Of a DNA stretch of 64,000 bases, positions 10,118 to 19,957 are shown piece by piece. The position numbers and the translations under genes were made by a program. Every line of letters begins with the position of its first letter. Position 1 is the stretch's first letter. Origin of the DNA: Caulochytrium protostelioides (Eukaryota > Chytridiomycota > Caulochytriomycetes > Caulochytriales > Caulochytriaceae); NCBI GenBank assembly GCA_003615045.1, contig ML014117.1:186001-250000 (forward strand). Direction: 5' to 3'. Under the pieces are notes generated by a model. That model ran no database searches. It had not been told where the DNA came from and saw nothing but the letters and a program-made list of their open reading frames with translations.

Positions 10118-11821
10118 GAAAAAAAAGGAAAGAAGAACAAATGAAAGATGGATCTGAAGTCTGGAGACGATATGAAAGCCGGTGAACCAATCAAGCGGAT
10201 GCAGATCGAGAGTCGCTCGTCAGGGTGGATCACGAGAAGAAAGGCCCCAGGTTAGTTTCCGGAAATCACGGGTGGCCAGAGACAACGCGATCAGTGGCCG
10301 CGGCATGCAGCGACGACCGCCTGTACGAAACGAGCCGGCTGACCCTGCGATTCATCATGCCTGGCTGGATCGGCGGGCGAGACCCTCTCCCTCGAGCGGC
10401 TCGGCCATTCCGGATTCGAGTATGAGATCAGGCCGGATCGCCCCCTGATGCATTTCCTCTCGCCTGGCGTTGTCCACGGCGGCTTCCGCCGTCTGGGTTC
10501 CGCCACGGCTCGATCGCATCGCATCGCATCGCATCGCACCGCATCGCATCGCATCGCATCGCACCGCATCGCATCGCATCGCATTGCGGCGAAAGACAAG
10601 ACAAGGAGGCGGGGAGACAAGCGTGAGGCCCCGCAGCTGCCCGATGGCCCACGGCGCGGTCGCTCGCACCGGCTGCGGCTCCAGTCGCGGTCGAACGCCT
10701 GACTCCAACGCGGATCGGGCCGGATCGCGTGTGTTCGCGAACGTGGAGGCAACGCCATGCCCCGTGGGCCTCCGCGAAAAGGAAAACGCCCGAGAAAAAA
10801 AATGGTTTATCGGTTTGACTTTCGAGGAGAAACAAACAAACAAAGCAGCACTCAACCTGACGGGCCGGCGGGTTTCGCCCCGTTCGAACGGCGGACGACG
10901 GCGAGGCGATCGAGCCCATCATTCACATATCCCATCGGGGGCGCGAGATACTTCGCATCGCTCGATGGCTCGGCGGTAGGCACCGAAGAGTCGCGAGAAA
11001 AGCGCGCCCGGGTTGAGTAAGCGAGTAAACACCACGAGGCGAGGCGCTTTGGCGCTTTGATCAAGCGACATATGTCGAGGGAGGGATGACCCCATTTCAC
11101 CCGTGACGGCGCCATGTGGCCGCCCACGTGTCGGTGATCAGAATCACCCAGGGGGAAAAGATCTTCGATGGCATTTGGGTTATTTGTGATGCTGCAGCCG
11201 GATGCGTTGCGGATATGCGAGCAAATGCGACATCATTGGTTGCGAGCGAGGTGTACTCGCACACAGAGTCGTTTTTGAGCATACTAGTAGTTTGTAACAA
11301 TCAGGAATCTCTGCGCCAGCTGTGCGCGGGATACATCTTAAGTCAATGAAACCGCATGGCGAGGCTATACCCTGACAACTGAACTTTTCGCCGTGAAAAT
11401 GGGTAGGCCGTTGGGTTACTGTCGAGTGAACGGGACCACAGCGCATTTCTGTCGGACTCAGACAGGTCACATGTACAGCAATCCTATTCAGACAGATGAT
11501 GGACTGACATCAACAAGTTACTTCGCGAATGCGTTTCACGATCAGGTCAGTATGGCAAGCAAGCTTGCGCCTGTCCATGGGGTACAAAAGTGAAGTTGAA
11601 GAAGCCATGAGACAAAATATGTTTCCCCAATCCACTCGCACGACTATAACTCGCCATCGCGAACTTGATACGATGGGGGGATTTAATATATACAGTCATC
11701 ATGGAAAGCATGCGAAAACCCAACGACAGGTTCGTTCAATGCCGCCCGCGATCTGATTCGATTCCCAATTGATACGATGAGCATCTAAAGGTCCAAATCA
11801 GTACGGCAAAGGCATACCCAT
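10118..11821. other. Intergenic, 1.7 kb
   Basis: No gene supported. It holds a long GCATC pentamer array (separate entry). From about 11,100 to 11,820 the DNA is markedly less GC-rich than the rest, with only short unrelated frames. Confidence 0.5.
10513..10586 (+). repeat. (GCATC)n pentanucleotide array
   Basis: About fifteen tandem GCATC units, with periodic GCACC variants. The purity suggests recent expansion. Confidence 0.9.
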
Positions 11822-13009
11822 CTATTCTTCAACCTTCTTGTCGCCAATGACGCCTTGCTTCTTAAGGATGGCCACGACAATGGTGGCGATGAGCCCCAGC
11901 ACGACCAGCAAGATCAGGATGATAAACACCTTGTCCGAGGCGAGACGCCGCATAAAGACGCGGATCTGCTTGTCGGCGCGCTTCAAGTTGGTCTCGACCT
12001 TGGCGACGTCGTCCTGAATCTTGTTAAGCTGATCGCCCTGCGCCGCGAGGTCGCTATTGACGACTGCACCGATCTGGATCGTCTCTTCGACCATGCGCTT
12101 CGCGCGTAGCGCCGACTCTTGCGTCTTGTCCTGTATTTGCAGCGCTTGCTGGGTCATGTCTTTGGCGGTCATCTCTTCCACGTTGCGGCTGCCGGGGCCG
12201 CCGGGAACGCCGAGCGCGCCGGCGGTGCCAGCCTTGGCCGTTTCATTCGCCGTCGACTCGGCCCACTCGACGTCTTTCATGTATTTGAGAATCGTCGTCT
12301 CGTACTCGCGGGCACGCTCGGACCAGCCCATGGCCTTATCGGGAGGCAGTTCGCGCACCTCGACGACAATCGAACGGTGTACCTGTTTCGCGCGTTGCAA
12401 GCGATTGCGCAAGTAATTGCATTTCTGGAAGCGGAAAACAGGATACCATTGAAGAGCACGATAACAAAGAGGTACCCAGAATTAAAAGTTCATTTCACAG
12501 AAAAACATCGACAAAAAAAAGTTGAAAGTGAGCGCCCATCGGAAGAGACGGGAATGGACGACGAGAATCGATCAACTTCTGGGGCTGCGACCAAACGGCG
12601 CAGAGGGCTTACTTCGAGTCGCTCTTGTCCCCTCATTTTGGAGACCTCTTTTTCGAGAACGGTGCGGATGCCAGTCAGCAGCTCCTGCATCTGCTCGTCG
12701 AACTCTTCGACTTCGGCTGAGGACGGCGGAAACAGCGTATGTCCCGAGTTATCACATCATGCATGCCATTCCAGAAGAACAAAAGGAAACAGGGTGAGAC
12801 GAGAAGGTGGGGCGCCATGGTCGCTTGGTTGAAACAACGTTTCGTCCCGGGTTCGGGCTTGCAGGGGCTTTCCTGGATATGATCCAGTAAAACGATTCCT
12901 ACGGCCTTTTGATAACTGATTATCTCTCGTCTGATGATTCTGACGGACGGACGATTCATATGGGAATCCGAGACACAAGGACGGAAAGAATCGGGTTCTT
13001 ACACGACAT
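11822..13009 (-). CDS. NPSN-type Qb-SNARE
   Basis: Proposed exons are 13009-13003 (seven bases, ATG TCG T), 12716-12613 and 12424-11822; every junction is GT-AG and in phase, giving 237 aa. It begins MSSEVEEFDEQMQELL, like the N-terminal helix of novel plant SNAREs. A Gly/Ala linker precedes the SNARE helix (about 127-190: RMVEETIQIGAVVNSDLAAQ, continuing to NLKRADKQIRVFMRRLASDK), then a C-terminal membrane anchor (VFIILILLVVLGLIATIVVA) and a short basic tail. The ASDK bridge before the anchor matches the ATDK of NPSN proteins better than Vti1 or Gos1. NPSNs act in endomembrane and plasma-membrane fusion, known mostly from plants and protists. The tiny first exon is the least certain part; its ATG has a GCCACC context. 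Confidence 0.75.
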
Positions 13010-14211
13010 GGTGGCAGTCCACGAATGTGGTGGTCGTCAACGGGGGAATCTAACGGCTCTGTCTTCAGGTGGACCGCTCAACGGTTGGTACAGTCTGAGC
13101 TTGCTGGAGGGTTCCGCAGCACCGGATTTGTTCCAGAGAGGGTCGCAAAGCACCAGGGGGAGGACGTCAGCACAATCCGACGTGGCGAGTGAGGACGTCA
13201 GCACAATCCGACGCGACTTAGCGACTTGAGTAATGGGAAAGGTGGCCACGTCAATATTCAGTCGCACAAGCTCATCACGATGAATCTCCAATCGAGCGCG
13301 GGTCAACAACAAGCTGCAACGATACGGTCCCGAAAAGATCCAAGCGCTGCATGGCATCGTTGGCTCGCCGACATAGCGACTATCCCATCGATGTTCAGTG
13401 GTTACGTCAAGAAAGCATATCCTAGCCACCTGTGGTGCCGGCCATTCCCATCGCGCCACGGCCACACGCAGTGGTAGCGCGGCGGTTGCCGTGCTCCATG
13501 GGCGACCCCATCGCTCTCCTATGCGGTCGACGATCCAGGACGCACAATGCATGGCATGACCACCACCTGCCTACCCTCGCCTAAAAACGGCGGGCCCATC
13601 ACAAACGCACGCGGTCGGCCGCGCCGCGTGTCCGGCCGGGGGGGAGGGAGATGGGGCCGAGGCTGTCGACCGCGACAGCGCCATGAAAGGCTGTTGCCGT
13701 GGTCGTCTGGCGTCGGCCATTGGTCGCACCAAGGACCGGACCTCGGGTCGGGGATTCGTGCGTCGCCATCACGCAGATCTGCAACCAACGGGGTCTCTCT
13801 GGCCGCCTTGTCACGGGGACGCTGCCGCCGATCGTCGCCACCACAGGGTTGGTCGTGCGGTCGGCCCGAGCGGGATATGGATTCGCCGTCAGCGGATGGT
13901 CACCGTCGTGCCATATCCGCCTGCAACAACAACGGCCCAAAACACAGCGGAGCGGAGATTCGATTGGCGTTACGATGGACGAGGCGTCGACAGCGATCGG
14001 CAACGCGGCGGAGGGTCATGCGCGGCCGGCCCAGGGGCGCTTCTCTTTCTCGTTTTTATATCAGGCCCGGCGCGACACCCAAACCTCACTGAACATGCGT
14101 TCCGATGTCGGGCGAGACCGCCACTAGCCACTGAAACTCCGAAGGAAGGAAAGATGGAATGGCCTATAAACAGTCTTTGTCTACATCGAAGGATGGATAT
14201 GGTACACGGGC
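13010..14211. other. Intergenic, upstream of the Qb-SNARE
   Basis: It contains a 23-bp direct repeat at 13160-13213 (separate entry). Frames at 13550-14130 overlap on both strands and look non-coding. Confidence 0.5.
13160..13213. repeat. 23-bp direct repeat in the Qb-SNARE promoter region
   Basis: An identical 23-base unit lies at 13160-13182 and 13191-13213, 31 bp start to start. Each copy contains the palindromic core GACGTC followed by CACAATCCGACG. It is 150-205 bp upstream of the proposed SNARE ATG, so it may be a duplicated factor site. Confidence 0.7.
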
Positions 14212-16965
14212 CTACTGCTTGTATGCGGAGGTCACGACGGCCATAGGCGCGATCCCGGCATGGCCGGTGGTACAGTTGATCATGTAAGCCCAGCCGTCCG
14301 AGAAGGCCTCGATGATCGCCACCTCGTCGCCGACATGGAGAGGCACCTCGTCAGGGGCCTCGGGCACGAACGGGTCCGAGACGATGCCGCTGCGCGAGTT
14401 GTAGCTCTGGGTCACCGTCAGCCCGGCCTGCCGCAGCCCGGACGGGTTGTTGCGCCGGGCTTGGCCAGGCGGCTGGTAGTCGAAGCCAGGCTGGCCGCGC
14501 GCCTGCGCCTGCTCCCGCGTCAGGTCATCGATCTGGCGCTCGAAGTGCTGCCAGTTCACAGCCAGACTGTCGGTGCGCCGGCTGAACTTGCGCGCCCATG
14601 CGGCGTTGCCGCCGCCGTGCATGCCGCGACCGAAGCCCTGGCCCCCGCCCTGCTGTGCCATCCGCTGCTGGATCAGGTGCGCCGGCATGCCCTGGTATCC
14701 CCCGCGGCCGGGCGCAGGGCCCCGGCCCCCTGGGTGGCGGGTGGTGGGATAGAATCCCTTTTGTGGATACGTCAGCGGGACTGGCTGTTGCTGAATTCTG
14801 CCCATGTAGCCAGGCGGCTTGCCCTGGAGGTTCGAGATCTCGGCCTGCGCCATGGCGCGAGCGATGGCCTGCTGCCGCCACTTGCGCTTGCGGTGATAAT
14901 AGATCCCTATGCCAGCGGCAACGATCACGACGACGACGAGACCGATCATTATTCCGAGAAGAGGGCCGACAGGGCTGCCTTCCGAGGCGGCGGAGGTGGG
15001 CGCCGCGGTGGCCTCTGCCGTGTCGTTGCTGGCCGCGCCGCTGCCATCCTGCTCATTCACTAAGTCGGCCGCGCTGATCGCTGTCCACGCTGGTGCGTTG
15101 GCGCCTAGTGACTGGCCGCCACTCGCGTTGTTGTTGCTGTGCTCCACAGCCTTGACCTGCCCGCTCAGCAACGAAGACGATGGCGAGGCACGCGACGATG
15201 ATGTTCTGGTGGCCTGGCCCCGTGGAGATGACGATGACTGGGACCCCCGGGTCGCTGTTTGCCGTGGCTGACCGTTGGCGAGCGCTTCACCATCGCTGTC
15301 GTCCTGTGGTTGATGAGACCGATCTGACTGATTCAACCGATCGGAGTCCATGAACTCGTCCGATTCAGATTGGGGGTCGCTCCCTCGTTGATTCTGCTGA
15401 TGACTCTGCTGGGGACTTCGCTTCGCCAGATGCGCATGCGTGCTGTTGCTCTGCGCGGTGGTCGTGTCGGCGGCTCCAGTCTGGGTGGGGGGATAGCCGG
15501 TCATCGTGACGGTGACGACAATCGTGGGCCGTGCCACGAGCCCGTTCGGGTATAGCGTGCTTGAATCGGGGTAGGCGACGCCGCCGTCTTCGAGGAGCAG
15601 GCCGTGGCCCTGCAGTGTCTTGCCAGGGAGGATATAGGTCCCGTCGGGAACGAGGAGACCGCCATGGGCTAAGAGCAGGCCGTCGTCGATGCTCACGCCG
15701 CAGGGCACGTCGGAACCGTATGGCGAGACGGTGCTGCCGTCCGGATACGCGATGCCGCCCCCTGGCAACAGAATCCCCCGGCCCAATTTCCTTTGTGAGG
15801 TCGGGTCCGGCAGCGTGATGGTGTTGTCCGGCGCGATGCTGCCACCCGTCAAGAGCAGGATCTGGCCCTCCGCCAGAAAGAGGTTGATCCGGCCGTCCGG
15901 CAGCATCATGTGCCCGTCTTTGGTGCGGAACCCACCGCCGGGAAGCAGGGCGCCGTCCGCGAGGGGCACGGGCGGGCCCTGCGGCTCAACTTGGATCTCG
16001 TGGCCGTCCGGGTAACGCAGCCCGCCGCCAGGCAACAGCATCCCACCGTCGACTTGACCGTGCCCTACCGTGCCGTCCGCGCGCTTGACGCTGCCGTCCG
16101 TCATGCGGACGCCGCCGCCGGGCAGCAAGGTGCCTTCGGGAATCGTGGTGCTCCCATCGGGCTTCGGCATGACCACGGTGCCATTGAGGTAACGCACGCC
16201 GCCGCCCTGGAGAATCGTCATTTTGCCGATCTTGCCCTTACTGATGGCCATGTCGGGGGCCACGAGGCTGCCGTCGGGAAGGCGGTAGCCGCCGCCAGGC
16301 AGAACGATACCGTCCAGGAGCACTGTCCCGGATTTGCTGGGCATCACCTTTTCACCATCGGGGAAAGCGATGCCGCCTCCAGGTATGAGAGTTCCGTCGT
16401 GCAGTGCGTACTCTTCGAGCTCGAGGCAGTTATCCATGTTCGAGTAGAACGCATCCATCATATCCACGCCCTGGAGATGGGGGCTCTGCGTCTCCAGGTC
16501 GAACGAGCGCTTACGGAGAAGCGATGCGCCGGACTCAGAGGTATCGTGAGCCAGCGTATCTTTCTTCTCTGGCGGCAGCGAAGCAACGCTGACAAGCTTT
16601 TCGCCAGCGAGGGCGCCGGCGGGCCCCGGAAGCTTCCAGAGCGTGCCTTGCGTGGTCCAGACGGACCAGGCATCCACCTCATCGCTGCTTGCGCCACAAG
16701 GGCCGCTCGCGGCCTCGCCGTTCTGGGTGCATGGCGCATCGCATCGGGCCCCATCTAGCGCCGCGATTTCTGACAAGAAGGCGCCACTGAGACAGTACGA
16801 TTGATCCCCCCGGATGATGATCACTTGACCGTCGCCGCAGTTCACAGCGTCGTAGGGATCCGGGCGGTCCGGCGTAGATCGGCGGGAGGCCGCGACCGGG
16901 TGGAACAGCTCGCTCTTCGGCCGGGGCCAGCAGCCTAGGTAGGTCGGCGCCGGCGACTGCGCCAT
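14212..16965 (-). CDS. Surface protein: WSC-like domain, ten PGGG-PDG repeats, TM segment, cytosolic SH3
   Basis: A 917-aa single exon as drawn. Residues 9-105 look like a divergent Cys-rich WSC domain (YLGCW at the start, SYCLSG in the middle, CDAPCTQNG then PCGASSDEVDAWSVW at the end). About 180-500 hold roughly ten ~30-residue repeats of the type LLPGGGIRYPDGS, probably a beta-solenoid. A Ser/Thr/Gln/Asn-rich stalk follows. A membrane span lies at about 667-689 (GIMIGLVVVVIVAAGIGIYY) with a basic stop-transfer. The cytosolic tail is Gly/Gln-rich, then an SH3 domain fills about 848-917 (DEVPLHVGDEVAIIEAFSDG, then GWAYMINC). No signal peptide is present at this ATG; the frame continues upstream to an acceptor-like CCAG near 16990, so a signal-peptide exon may be missing. 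The layout resembles a wall or matrix sensor such as Wsc or Sho1, but I know no family with all these parts. Confidence 0.75.
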   Translation of the reverse strand: MAQSPAPTYLGCWPRPKSELFHPVAASRRSTPDRPDPYDAVNCGDGQVIIIRGDQSYCLSGAFLSEIAALDGARCDAPCTQNGEAASGPCGASSDEVDAWSVWTTQGTLWKLPGPAGALAGEKLVSVASLPPEKKDTLAHDTSESGASLLRKRSFDLETQSPHLQGVDMMDAFYSNMDNCLELEEYALHDGTLIPGGGIAFPDGEKVMPSKSGTVLLDGIVLPGGGYRLPDGSLVAPDMAISKGKIGKMTILQGGGVRYLNGTVVMPKPDGSTTIPEGTLLPGGGVRMTDGSVKRADGTVGHGQVDGGMLLPGGGLRYPDGHEIQVEPQGPPVPLADGALLPGGGFRTKDGHMMLPDGRINLFLAEGQILLLTGGSIAPDNTITLPDPTSQRKLGRGILLPGGGIAYPDGSTVSPYGSDVPCGVSIDDGLLLAHGGLLVPDGTYILPGKTLQGHGLLLEDGGVAYPDSSTLYPNGLVARPTIVVTVTMTGYPPTQTGAADTTTAQSNSTHAHLAKRSPQQSHQQNQRGSDPQSESDEFMDSDRLNQSDRSHQPQDDSDGEALANGQPRQTATRGSQSSSSPRGQATRTSSSRASPSSSLLSGQVKAVEHSNNNASGGQSLGANAPAWTAISAADLVNEQDGSGAASNDTAEATAAPTSAASEGSPVGPLLGIMIGLVVVVIVAAGIGIYYHRKRKWRQQAIARAMAQAEISNLQGKPPGYMGRIQQQPVPLTYPQKGFYPTTRHPGGRGPAPGRGGYQGMPAHLIQQRMAQQGGGQGFGRGMHGGGNAAWARKFSRRTDSLAVNWQHFERQIDDLTREQAQARGQPGFDYQPPGQARRNNPSGLRQAGLTVTQSYNSRSGIVSDPFVPEAPDEVPLHVGDEVAIIEAFSDGWAYMINCTTGHAGIAPMAVVTSAYKQ

Positions 16966-17875
16966 GGGGACGAGACCAGTCTGGCAAAGCGGCGGTCCGT
17001 CCAGACGTCCCCTGGTGGTGGTGATAGCAATCGATACGGCGTGATCGAAAACGACGGTGGTGATGTCACGGGGGAACAGTCGGAGCCAGCAGCAGAGGAT
17101 CTTTGTCGTAATCGGCGATCAGGTGGAAGGATGGTGGTGTAGGATATGGGACAAAAGTAAGAAGCGTAGGCGATGAGTTCACGCAATGCCACGATGCCAC
17201 AGCCCGTACAGTCCGGATCGGCCGGACGAATGACGAGGATGATCCTGCGCCGCGGGGCGCGAGAGTCCGGCAAGCGCTGTCGCCACTGGCATGCCCTACC
17301 TGAAAACAAGCAAACTCAATTCACATGAGTGGTATCATCTCCAGGCTGCAAACGTTTCATGATGACAGATCGTCGCATCATAGTGGTTCGGTATGGCCAG
17401 GAACACCCCCGACCGACCAGGCCGCGATCGGCATGACTGACGACCCCGACGATAGAATGGCGGTGCCGACAAATTTGCGTAGATGTCTCTCTTGAACATG
17501 GTGACCTTTGGGCGCGCGACGACGCCTCCCGTTCACACCTGCCTTGAATGGCCTCTTTTTTGATACCGATCTCGCCTGACCTTGTCGATCTTGCGTCGAC
17601 AGCGTGAACGCCACCCCGGGATGGGTCCCCAACGGAAGATCACCGCCCAGGGGTGCGCTTGAAGGGGTTCGAGCTGGGGCCTAACTCCTGACAGCGAAAT
17701 CCTCATCATGGAAATGGCGCAAACCCTAAAATCCCTCGTTGATCACCCGGGGCCATCAAGGGACGCAGTGTATTTACCTGTCCAGAAGGAACTACATGAG
17801 AAAAAAGGTCGAGGTCGAGTCTTGTGGGTGACGGCGTCGTGGTGGCGCCGGCCCTCGCGGCCTCGTGGTGTCCAT
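16966..17875. other. Intergenic; possible 5' exon of the WSC-like/SH3 gene
   Basis: I searched the minus strand for a hydrophobic signal-peptide exon with a donor and found none convincing. Nothing else is recognisable. Confidence 0.4.
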
Positions 17876-18898
17876 CTAGGGGCAGGGGATGCTATTGTCG
17901 CAGAACGACGACGGGTCGTCCTGCATACCGCCAAACGTCCCGTCGTCGTCTTCAGTCATTGACGCATCGCGCATCGTGCCGATGAGCGACGTGGCGTCGT
18001 CGTGGGCCGCGTGGCCGCTCGGGTCGACCTGCGGACCGTGCATGCCCCGCGCGCGCTTGGCCAGCAGTGGCGGCACCGTGAGGACTTGCGGGAAATGCAT
18101 CAAACCGCGCGACGCGAGCGACGCGACCAGCGTCGCCGGGATGCCCGGCACGCAGCTCCCGAGCGAAAGATGGCCCGGGCCAGAGCTCACCTCGCGCCGC
18201 CGTTTCTGCGCCGTGCTCGGCGCCGAAGCGGGCGCGGCAGCGGGGCCGCGCCGCATCGGCAGCGCATCGGCGTTCATATTCATGGCCACGTCGTACGAAT
18301 GGCTCGCGAGTGGCAGCACGGCACGTGTCCCCAGGAGCGGCGGGCCGCTTGGCGTCGCTGTCATCGTCTGCGCATGCGCTGCGCGTCCTTTGGCCCCGAT
18401 GGTGGGGTTTTGGTAGTCGGCGGCAGGGGCAATTTGCGGAAGATGGGGCATGTGGTCGTGGTGACGGTCGAGGTCTTGGCAGGCGTGGTCGGGATGGCGT
18501 GACATCTCGGGATGAGCGCATGCCATACGGTGATGAGGCGCTGGCAGCGGATGCCCATGCCCATGGGCATACCCATGCGCAGGCGCATCGGCCGGGTGAT
18601 AGGTGGCCCAGAGCGCGGCCACGCCGCACTGCCGCGTCAGCCGCGACGGAAACGTATCATCAGTCACGGGGGAATCGGCGTTGTGGGCGCTGGCGGGCGC
18701 GTGCGACATGTCTGGCGGCAGCATCCACAATGAGGTATGTAGAGCATAGGATGGCGACGGGGTCATCGGGGTATCGGTGCCGTCCAGGCCGAGCGCAGAG
18801 GCGTGGCCGATGCGCGAGTGGTGCCATCCCTGTAGCTCGACGGGGGCGTGCGGCAGAGCGGTTCTTGAGAACGGAAGCACCCTCAGTTGTTCGGACAT
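17876..18898 (-). CDS. His/Ala/Pro-rich protein of unknown function
   Basis: A single 340-aa exon from the first in-frame ATG (MSEQLRVLPFSRTALP) to TAG. The middle is His-rich (HGYAHGHGHPLPAPHHRM, DLDRHHDHMPHLP). Towards the end there is a basic KRRRE segment, a more ordered stretch (LSLGSCVPGIPATLVASLAS then RGLMHFPQVLTVPPLLAKRA) and an acidic tail (MTEDDDGTFGGMQDD). The mix of a nuclear-localisation-like patch and an acidic end would suit a transcriptional regulator, but no DNA-binding domain is visible. Both the ordered block and the clean start argue for a real gene. Confidence 0.5.
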   Translation of the reverse strand: MSEQLRVLPFSRTALPHAPVELQGWHHSRIGHASALGLDGTDTPMTPSPSYALHTSLWMLPPDMSHAPASAHNADSPVTDDTFPSRLTRQCGVAALWATYHPADAPAHGYAHGHGHPLPAPHHRMACAHPEMSRHPDHACQDLDRHHDHMPHLPQIAPAADYQNPTIGAKGRAAHAQTMTATPSGPPLLGTRAVLPLASHSYDVAMNMNADALPMRRGPAAAPASAPSTAQKRRREVSSGPGHLSLGSCVPGIPATLVASLASRGLMHFPQVLTVPPLLAKRARGMHGPQVDPSGHAAHDDATSLIGTMRDASMTEDDDGTFGGMQDDPSSFCDNSIPCP

Positions 18899-19957
18899 GG
18901 TGATAGGGGTGATCACATGGAACGTCAGAAAAAAGAATGCCGCCGAATGGGCTCAGAGGGGAGGGATTGCCGTCGGTGGGCGGTGACAGTCCAACGTATG
19001 ACGAGACAACTCGATGCCGTTGGCTACATGATATCCGAAGACCTCATCCATGTATGCGCATCCGTCAAGCCCATCACGAGCAAGCATCGGGTGGCCTCAT
19101 GATGCGTCAAAGAACGTCACACCTGCTTGATATAGGCCGTCCGCGATGCATGCCCGCTGCTGGACGATAGTCGGCGTGAGTGATGGCCTTCGATATGGCT
19201 CCATCCTTGATTTTATTCACCGTTCGGGCCAAGGCGCCAACCAGATGACTTGACCGTATCGATGTCCCGACCGTCGTCTCGGCGAACGCAGCCCCCGACG
19301 AGAGGAGAGCATGTGACGACGAGCGATGGAGAGGGATAGACCCTCCGTCCGGTCTGGATGGGACAGGGGATCGAATCAACGATGTTCTGCGCAAGAGGCG
19401 CGTCGCTATTTTTCTCCACCGAGCCGGCCAGCAGGCTATCACCGCCGCCGCCGGCCGCGAGGCGCGCTTGGGAGCATTGAGGCCATCGGCCCGTGGCTTG
19501 GCCAGCTCGTGCATGTCGTGTGCCGGGTGTCCCGTCGGTTTGTTGACGAGGCGGTGTCGGCGGCGGTAGCGGCGGCGGCGGCGCGATGCTCCGTCCGGCG
19601 TCTCTGTCCGTCGCCTGCGACTCGGCTCTCGTGATCCCGCTGTTATGGAGAGTCGTGTGGGCGAAGGCGCGAGTCGCAGCCTCTTCTGTCCGCCTGCCCC
19701 CCCCTGATGATCAAGATCTCCGCTCCTCTGCAGTGCCTGATGCCCTCTCCAAAACGCCGATCAAATCACGGGTGATGAAACACCTTTTCTAGGCCCGCAC
19801 CGCCGATGCAACATCACACCAACCAGCACACACACAGGCATCCACGAGACGAGACGAAACGCAGAGGGTTCACAACACGTTGATTTCTATACACAGAATA
19901 ACAGATGTTCGAGAACTCCGACCGACCACGGATTCGCGTGAAAAAAAAAAGATCGAT
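18899..19957. other. Intergenic, about 1 kb
   Basis: No gene supported. Short frames on both strands lack recognisable protein character. Confidence 0.5.

Noticed and set aside
10513-10586. GCATC array considered as a CRISPR-like or satellite array
   Set aside because: Units are contiguous pentamers with no spacers, so it is a plain microsatellite.
13037-13552. A minus-strand frame sharing LLxTRAxxxIHR with a frame at 62,592-63,155
   Set aside because: The DNA match is about 18 of 28 bases over a short stretch, easily found by chance in 64 kb. The two frames do not agree elsewhere.
17655-17680. GGTTCGAG resembling a tRNA B box
   Set aside because: The following bases do not fit the B-box consensus and no cloverleaf or A box can be placed upstream. 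I found no convincing tRNA anywhere in the window by eye.
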